Assembly: GCA_030428385.1 (NCBI GenBank)
Contig: JAUIDY010000069.1
Span: 1 to 32,017, forward strand
DNA length: 32,017 bases
Source of the DNA: Rhodothermia bacterium
Lineage (GTDB): Bacteria; Bacteroidota; Rhodothermia; Rhodothermales; JAAAOL01
Reading direction: 5' to 3'
In this document: piece after piece, positions 26,923 through 32,017 of the stretch
Layout: every line of letters starts with the position of its first letter
How positions within the stretch are numbered: the stretch's first letter is position 1
Position numbers and translations under genes: made by a program
Notes under the pieces: generated by a model
The model's database searches: none
What the model saw: only the letters and a program-made list of their open reading frames with translations
Told to the model about the DNA's origin: nothing

Positions 26923-29900
26923 ATGGACCCCACAACTTTTATCGAACGCTGGCGGGCTTCTGGTGCGTCGGAGCGGGCCAACTACGCCCTCTTTCTCACC
27001 GAGCTTTGCGACGTGTTGGGCGTGGATCATCCCGACCCGGCTTCCGATGCCTCAGCGGAGAATGCCTACACGTTTGAGCGGGTGGTGACGTTCAGAGAAG
27101 GCGACAAAAACACATCGGGGTTTATCGACCTGTACCGCCGGGGATGCTTCGTCTTGGAGGCCAAGCAGGGCAGCGACCCCGTAACCGAGACCGAGCGGGC
27201 CAAGCTGGGCCTTGACACCGTAGGCCGCAAGACCGGGCATGGCAAACGCGGGAAGCGGGTGTGGGAGCGAACGATGGAACGGGCCAAGAACCAAGCCTTT
27301 CGCTACGCCCGCGCCTTGCCCCCTGACGATGGGTGGCCGCCGTTCCTTGTCGTGGTGGATGTGGGCTACTGCTTCGACCTCTACGCCGACTTTTCAAGGC
27401 AGGGCAAGCACTACGTTCCCTTTCCCGATCCCCAGCGATACCGGGTTAAGCTGGACGACTTGGACAAGGAGGACGTACTGGGCCTACTCCGGCAACTCTG
27501 GACCGACCCGATGCAGCTAGACCCGGCACGGCGCAGCGCACGGGTGACACGGACACTGGCAACCCGGCTGGCGAAGCTGGCAGCCTCGCTGGAAGAGGCA
27601 GGCCATGAGCCCGACACCGTGGCCCAGTTCCTCATGCGGTGCCTCTTCACCATGTTTGCAGAGGACGTGGGGCTTTTGCCGGAACGGGGCTTCACCCGGC
27701 TCCTCACGGACTATCAGGGCAGCTTGGAACATCTACCGAAGGCCCTTACCGCGCTGTGGAAGGTGATGGATCAAGGCGGCTTCTCGCCGAGCCTACGGAG
27801 TGATGTGGTGCAGTTCAACGGCAAACTCTTCGCTGGGGCCGAGGCGATCACGCTGTCAGAGGCCCAGCTAGACCTGCTGATTGAGGCGGCACGGGCCGAC
27901 TGGAAGGACGTGGAGCCTGCCATCTTCGGGACGCTCTTGGAGCGGGCGCTGGACCCACGGGAGCGGCACCGCTTGGGGGCACACTACACGCCAAGGGCCT
28001 ACGTGGAACGGCTGGTGATGCCTACGGTCATTGAACCGCTCAGGGAGGAATGGGTGGCAACGCAGGCAGCGGCACTCCTGCGGGAAGAGGAACGGGACGA
28101 GGCAGCAGCACGGGCCGAAATCGAAGCGTTCCACAAACGCCTCTGTAGCGTGCGGGTCCTTGATCCTGCCTGTGGGTCGGGAAATTTCCTTTTCGTCGTC
28201 CTGGAGCATCTCAAACGCTTGGAAGCAGAGGTGCTGCTGGTGCTGGACAGCTACGCGGGGCAGACGACGCTGGACATGACGGGTGGCTACCGGGTGACAC
28301 CGGAGCAACTTTTGGGGCTAGAGATCAACCCACGGGCGGCAGCGATAGCCGATGTAGTGCTGTGGATCGGGTACCTGCAATGGCACTTCCGCACGTATGG
28401 CGATGCCCAGCGCCTCGATGCGCCGATCTTGAAGGAATACAAGAACATACGGTTGCAGGATGCAGTGCTGGCCTACGACGAGCGCAAACCGCGTCTGGAC
28501 GAAGCAGGAGAGCCCGTGACGCGGTGGGACGGGCAGACGATGAAGGTACACCCGGCGACGGGGGAGGAGGTGCCGGATGAGACCGCACAAACCCCGGTGT
28601 ATGACTACACAAACCCGCGTCCGGCGGAATGGCCCGAAGCGGAATACATCGTGGGAAACCCGCCGTTCATTGGTCCAGCACGCATGCGGGAAGCGCTGGG
28701 AGATGGATACACAGAGGCGCTAAGAGAGGCATACAAAGGCGAAGTGGGCGACAGTTCAGACTTGGTTATTTACTGGTGGCACAAGGCGGCAGTATACGTG
28801 AGGAAAGGGAAGGCCCAGCGCTTCGGATTCATTGCCACGAACAGTTTGCGGCAGACGTTTAACCGCCGAGTGTTGCAGGCGCACATGGAGGCCAAGAAAC
28901 CGCTCTCGTTGGTGTATGCCGTGCCGGACCACCCTTGGGTAGACAGCGCGGACGGGGCAGCAGTGCGAATTTCGATGACGGTGGGGGAAGCAGGCAAACA
29001 CGAAGGGCGATTGCAGACTGTCACCAGCGAGGCTCGCACCGATGAACTAGGGCGGAAAGTCGAGCTATCCGAACGCCGGGGGATGATACAGGCCGATTTG
29101 CGGATCGGGGCAGACCTTGATAGTGCAAACCCCCTCATGGCGAATCAGAACCTTACCAGTCGAGGCGTGATGCTATTCGGCAAAGGCTTCATCGTCACAC
29201 CAGAAGAGGCGGTAAAGCTGGGATTTGGGACCGTAGAGGGGTTAGAGAAGCACATCCGTCCTTATCGCAATGGGCGCGACCTGACCAGCACCCCGCGAGG
29301 TGTGATGGTAATTGACTTGTTCGGGTTGAAGGCCAAACAGGTGCGAGACAAATATCCAGCGGTGTACCAGTGGATGTATGAGCGGGTGAAACCGGAACGT
29401 GACGCGAACCGAAACAAGTCAATACGGGAAAACTGGTGGATACATGGACGACCGCGTTCAGAGATCCGACCCGCACTGGCGGGACTGCCCCGGTACATCG
29501 CCACGGTCGAAACGTCCAAGCATACATTCTTCCAGTTCCTCGATGCGTCGATTCTGCCGGATAACAAGCTCTTGGCGATTGCGCTGGATGATGCGTACCA
29601 CTTGGGCGTCTTGTCGAGCCACATTCATGTGACCTGGGCTCTTGCGACAGGAAGCCGTCTTGTAGATCGTCCGGTGTATGTGAAGACACAATGTTTTGAG
29701 CCCTTCCCGTTTCCAGATGCGACGGCCAAGCAGCAAGCTCGTATCCGGCAGCTAGGCGAGACGCTGGACACCCACCGCAAGAACCGCCTCGCCGCCCATG
29801 ACAAACTCACCATGACCGAACTGTACAACGTCATGGAGAAGCTACGCGCCGGGGAGCCGCTCACCAAGAAAGACCAACGTACCAACGAACAAGGACTCGT

Positions 29901-30345
29901 CTCCGTCCTGCTACAGATCCACAATGAGCTAGACGCTGCGGTAGCCGACGCCTATGGTTGGCCCACCGACCTTGCAGATGACGAAATCCTAGCGCGTCTG
30001 GTAGCCCTCAACCACGAACGCGCCGCCGAGGAAGCTGCCGGGTTCATCCGGTACCTGCGCCCGTCCTACCAGCACCCGGAAGGGGTCCAGACCGAACTGG
30101 TACCGGGTGTCACAGCCACTACAACCAGCACCAGCCAGCGCGAGAAGGAGGACTGGCCCAAAGACCTGCCCGACCAGATGAAGGCCATCCACCGCATCCT
30201 CGCCGCCGAAGACCGCCCCGCCACCACCGAGCAGGTAGCCAGCCGCTTCCACCGGGCACCCCGCAAGCAGGTAGCAATGCTGCTGGACACCCTCACCGCG
30301 ATAGGGCTGGCTCGCCTTACCGAGACCGGGGGGTATACCGGATAA
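26923..30345 (+). CDS. MmeI-type (type IIL) restriction-methylation enzyme
   Basis: A 1,140-residue single-chain enzyme that should cut DNA and protect it by adenine N6 methylation. The N-terminal nuclease shows Asp69 and Glu79-Ala-Lys81 (D-x9-ExK), nearly the same spacing and position as in MmeI. A helical linker ends with [16 protein letters not shown]. The methylase has motif [13 protein letters not shown] (Asp414 onward) and motif IV NPPF at 579-582, as in gamma-class N6-adenine enzymes. The target-recognition region follows (about 720-920), then a helical part and a C-terminal winged-helix-like segment (about 1075-1130). ATG 26923 fits MmeI best; a TTG at 26902 is in frame. One 60-base line of this gene (27241-27300) counts 62% G+C versus 43% in one line of the next gene, which suggests mosaic origin. 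Confidence 0.93.
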   Translation: MDPTTFIERWRASGASERANYALFLTELCDVLGVDHPDPASDASAENAYTFERVVTFREGDKNTSGFIDLYRRGCFVLEAKQGSDPVTETERAKLGLDTVGRKTGHGKRGKRVWERTMERAKNQAFRYARALPPDDGWPPFLVVVDVGYCFDLYADFSRQGKHYVPFPDPQRYRVKLDDLDKEDVLGLLRQLWTDPMQLDPARRSARVTRTLATRLAKLAASLEEAGHEPDTVAQFLMRCLFTMFAEDVGLLPERGFTRLLTDYQGSLEHLPKALTALWKVMDQGGFSPSLRSDVVQFNGKLFAGAEAITLSEAQLDLLIEAARADWKDVEPAIFGTLLERALDPRERHRLGAHYTPRAYVERLVMPTVIEPLREEWVATQAAALLREEERDEAAARAEIEAFHKRLCSVRVLDPACGSGNFLFVVLEHLKRLEAEVLLVLDSYAGQTTLDMTGGYRVTPEQLLGLEINPRAAAIADVVLWIGYLQWHFRTYGDAQRLDAPILKEYKNIRLQDAVLAYDERKPRLDEAGEPVTRWDGQTMKVHPATGEEVPDETAQTPVYDYTNPRPAEWPEAEYIVGNPPFIGPARMREALGDGYTEALREAYKGEVGDSSDLVIYWWHKAAVYVRKGKAQRFGFIATNSLRQTFNRRVLQAHMEAKKPLSLVYAVPDHPWVDSADGAAVRISMTVGEAGKHEGRLQTVTSEARTDELGRKVELSERRGMIQADLRIGADLDSANPLMANQNLTSRGVMLFGKGFIVTPEEAVKLGFGTVEGLEKHIRPYRNGRDLTSTPRGVMVIDLFGLKAKQVRDKYPAVYQWMYERVKPERDANRNKSIRENWWIHGRPRSEIRPALAGLPRYIATVETSKHTFFQFLDASILPDNKLLAIALDDAYHLGVLSSHIHVTWALATGSRLVDRPVYVKTQCFEPFPFPDATAKQQARIRQLGETLDTHRKNRLAAHDKLTMTELYNVMEKLRAGEPLTKKDQRTNEQGLVSVLLQIHNELDAAVADAYGWPTDLADDEILARLVALNHERAAEEAAGFIRYLRPSYQHPEGVQTELVPGVTATTTSTSQREKEDWPKDLPDQMKAIHRILAAEDRPATTEQVASRFHRAPRKQVAMLLDTLTAIGLARLTETGGYTG

Positions 30346-30434
30346 TTCCGGGGGGTGTGGTGACTAGGTATGCGAACCTTTCAACCGGAGCGTGATTCTG
30401 TCAGGGATAACACCCACTCACGGACACGGCCTGC

Positions 30435-32017
30435 ATGGATAAACCCATCCACAGTACCTTCATAAAACCTTCACGGTCGGGCATTTTGGCAAACCTCCCA
30501 ACGGAGCCGGAAGGGTCAAACAGGCAGGAAGGTCCGGAGAGTTCCGGGGTCCCTGTACCGTTCCCTAGCTTTGAGGACACCCCCCTTTTTGTACCGAAAT
30601 GGCGGAAAAAAGGCCAAAAAAAGCGAAAAAAGGCCGATTCTGAGAAAAGGCGTTCAGCTCGTGGGAAAGAGTACGCTAAGAATAGTGTACAGTACGAACT
30701 CCACGGAATGGGGTGGTTGGATCAGGTAACGTGTATGCCAGAAGCACGGACGCGCATACTCGACCTGTATCCCGGTTTAGAGTTGGACGGGGGGCATCGT
30801 CGTTTCTTTCTGTATCTGCTTATGACTTCCTTTTACGACGAATACAGTAATCAGCCTGTGATTCCCCAAGAAGTCATTGCTGGATGCTATGGGATGCTGG
30901 CACAATGCAAGGCCAAGAATTTAAAAACGGGGGCATTGCTTAGGGCATTTAGAGACGAAGCATTTGAAGGGTTTAATTGGTCGTCACATGAGTACTCGAA
31001 CCGTAGAGCCCGCGTCGCATTTCTCGACAAACTATCCCCAGAAGTCTGGAGCGTATGGGAAGAAAGTCGGACAGCAATTCTAAGCGGTGTCACAGAACAA
31101 AAGATATGTTTTGTTTCAGGCAGGAAGTTAGTAGTTGTTGACCAACCGAGAAAACATGGTCCTCTTAGTTTGGCCGAAAAGGCAGGTGAAGAAGCTGCTC
31201 CAACAACCACTATTGATACAGTGACGCTTGGTACCTGCCCAGAAAGCCTCAGATGGATAAGCTATCTCCACGAACGACCTATACGAGCTTACGATTATGT
31301 AGCCAAACAGGTAAAAACAGCATTTGAGGTAGCAGAAGAAAAGTTCACTGGATTGAGGAAGAAGCAGGCGCTCGACTCACTGTTGGTAATACTGGATTTC
31401 CCCAAACCACGCTATGTCCAGTGTGAGGATTCTGTCCGGTTGAAGTCAGTGAGGCCCTCTTTGCAGGGAATAGACAAGGAGCTTCGGGCCATTCTTACAG
31501 ATAAATGGGTCGAATGTGATTTGAAATCAGCCCAACTTGCCATTGTCGCCACAGAATGGGAGCTACCCATTACCTTTGAATTTTTGAAAGGTGGGGCGAG
31601 CATTTGGGAGGAATTAGGAAATCACATGGAGTTGGTGGATGGAAAGGACGCGCTCAAGAAAGGGGTATATTCGACAGTGTATGGTGCCGGAAAGTCGAAG
31701 ATCAAAGCAAATATGGACGAAGAGTACATAAAGCGTCATGGCAAGTCCATAGAGCCCGACGTACTGGATAGATTCTTTACCCATCTCATCATTGATGAGG
31801 TACTAGAAGCCCGGAAAAAACGCCTTGCGAGGATTGAAGCAAATGGGGGTGCAAGAGACTGTTTTGGACAGTGGCTACCGCTAGATCGGGGAAGAAAAGA
31901 GCGGTTTAGGAAAGAACGATCAAGGTCCATTTTGGCCCAGCTATCACAAGCCAGCGAAATGGATTTATTGTCGCCTGTGCTTGATATGGCAATCGCAGAA
32001 GACCGGAAACGTGTTGA
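30435..32017 (+). CDS. Divergent family A DNA polymerase-like protein, 3' end outside window
   Basis: Open from base 30411 to the window end without a stop; ATG at 30435 chosen (at least 527 residues), ATG 30708 is the main alternative. The C-terminal half matches the polymerase palm and fingers of family A. Motif A is ECDLKSAQLAIVA (Asp362). The O-helix, motif B, is K404-x3-K408-x3-Y412-x3-Y416-G417, the same spacing as Arg659, Lys663, Phe667, Tyr671 and Gly672 of Taq polymerase. Then comes DCFGQWLPL, like the fGRrR loop, and QASEMDLL (Gln505, Asp510), like QGTAADL. Motif C (HDE) would lie just beyond the window. The first 270 or more residues match no 3'-5' or 5'-3' exonuclease I know; residues about 50-75 are very basic. 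Probably the replication protein of the mobile element. Confidence 0.78.
   Translation, partial: MDKPIHSTFIKPSRSGILANLPTEPEGSNRQEGPESSGVPVPFPSFEDTPLFVPKWRKKGQKKRKKADSEKRRSARGKEYAKNSVQYELHGMGWLDQVTCMPEARTRILDLYPGLELDGGHRRFFLYLLMTSFYDEYSNQPVIPQEVIAGCYGMLAQCKAKNLKTGALLRAFRDEAFEGFNWSSHEYSNRRARVAFLDKLSPEVWSVWEESRTAILSGVTEQKICFVSGRKLVVVDQPRKHGPLSLAEKAGEEAAPTTTIDTVTLGTCPESLRWISYLHERPIRAYDYVAKQVKTAFEVAEEKFTGLRKKQALDSLLVILDFPKPRYVQCEDSVRLKSVRPSLQGIDKELRAILTDKWVECDLKSAQLAIVATEWELPITFEFLKGGASIWEELGNHMELVDGKDALKKGVYSTVYGAGKSKIKANMDEEYIKRHGKSIEPDVLDRFFTHLIIDEVLEARKKRLARIEANGGARDCFGQWLPLDRGRKERFRKERSRSILAQLSQASEMDLLSPVLDMAIAEDRKRV
30605..30635 (+). repeat. Two direct 11-base repeats, iteron-like
   Basis: GAAAAAAGGCC occurs at 30605-30615 and 30625-30635, a 20-base period (about two helical turns), with AAAAAAAGC between. 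If translation of the polymerase-like gene starts at 30435 the repeats encode a lysine-rich stretch; if it starts at 30708 they are non-coding and would resemble origin iterons or a bent A-tract region. Confidence 0.5.

Noticed and set aside
27052-30296. Many long antisense and out-of-frame ORFs across the MmeI-like gene.
   Set aside because: They are shadows caused by the high G+C of the real gene; none shows a family motif.
30887-31930. Minus-strand ORFs of 63-107 codons at the right end.
   Set aside because: They are antisense to the polymerase-like frame, which has conserved motifs and no stop for more than 1.5 kb.

Overview
The window (about 32 kb) reads as chromosome from a bacterium of the Bacteroidota superphylum, most likely a Rhodothermota/Balneolota-type lineage. 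This is inferred from gene content: DUF4837 and DUF4296 lipoproteins, a DUF5916 outer-membrane-type protein, and an ECF sigma factor of the Sig-70_X6 type followed by a TPR-bearing Ser/Thr kinase. Shine-Dalgarno sites are weak or absent before most genes. No 16S gene or other strict marker is present, so the assignment is tentative.

Region 1 (1-2.2 kb): the 3' part of a recQ-type helicase gene on the plus strand converges on, and overlaps, two lipoprotein genes on the minus strand. Region 2 (2.26-10.94 kb, minus strand): a complete tryptophan operon in the order leader peptide, trpE, unknown helical gene, trpS, trpG, trpD, trpC, trpF, trpB, trpA. It carries every step from chorismate to tryptophan plus the tryptophanyl-tRNA synthetase. 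Upstream of trpE is a classical attenuator: a 26-residue leader ORF with three consecutive Trp codons, an antiterminator pairing, and a hairpin with U-tract. Region 3 (11.1-12.7 kb, minus): an MscS-type channel and a SAM methyltransferase. Region 4 (13.0-19.0 kb): a large DUF5916 gene (plus) converges with the minus-strand sigma factor/kinase pair. Region 5 (19.1-23.2 kb): a small unknown gene diverges from a heme set hemF-hemH-hemL (plus). Region 6 (23.2-23.6 kb, minus): a tRNA cluster Phe-Asp-Asp with a strong terminator.

Region 7 (about 23.6 kb to the right edge) looks like an integrated mobile element. A tyrosine integrase gene lies directly next to tRNA-Phe. It is followed, divergently, by a three-gene cassette: a 95-residue protein, a PD-(D/E)XK-like protein, and a 1,140-residue MmeI-type single-chain restriction-methylation enzyme. 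Beyond that lies a long open frame, cut by the window end, that carries recognisable motifs A and B of family A DNA polymerases on an unfamiliar N-terminal region. This is the most unusual item in the window: it suggests an integrative element that encodes its own divergent PolA-like polymerase and a restriction-modification cargo. The right end of the element, its second attachment site and the polymerase motif C are outside the window.
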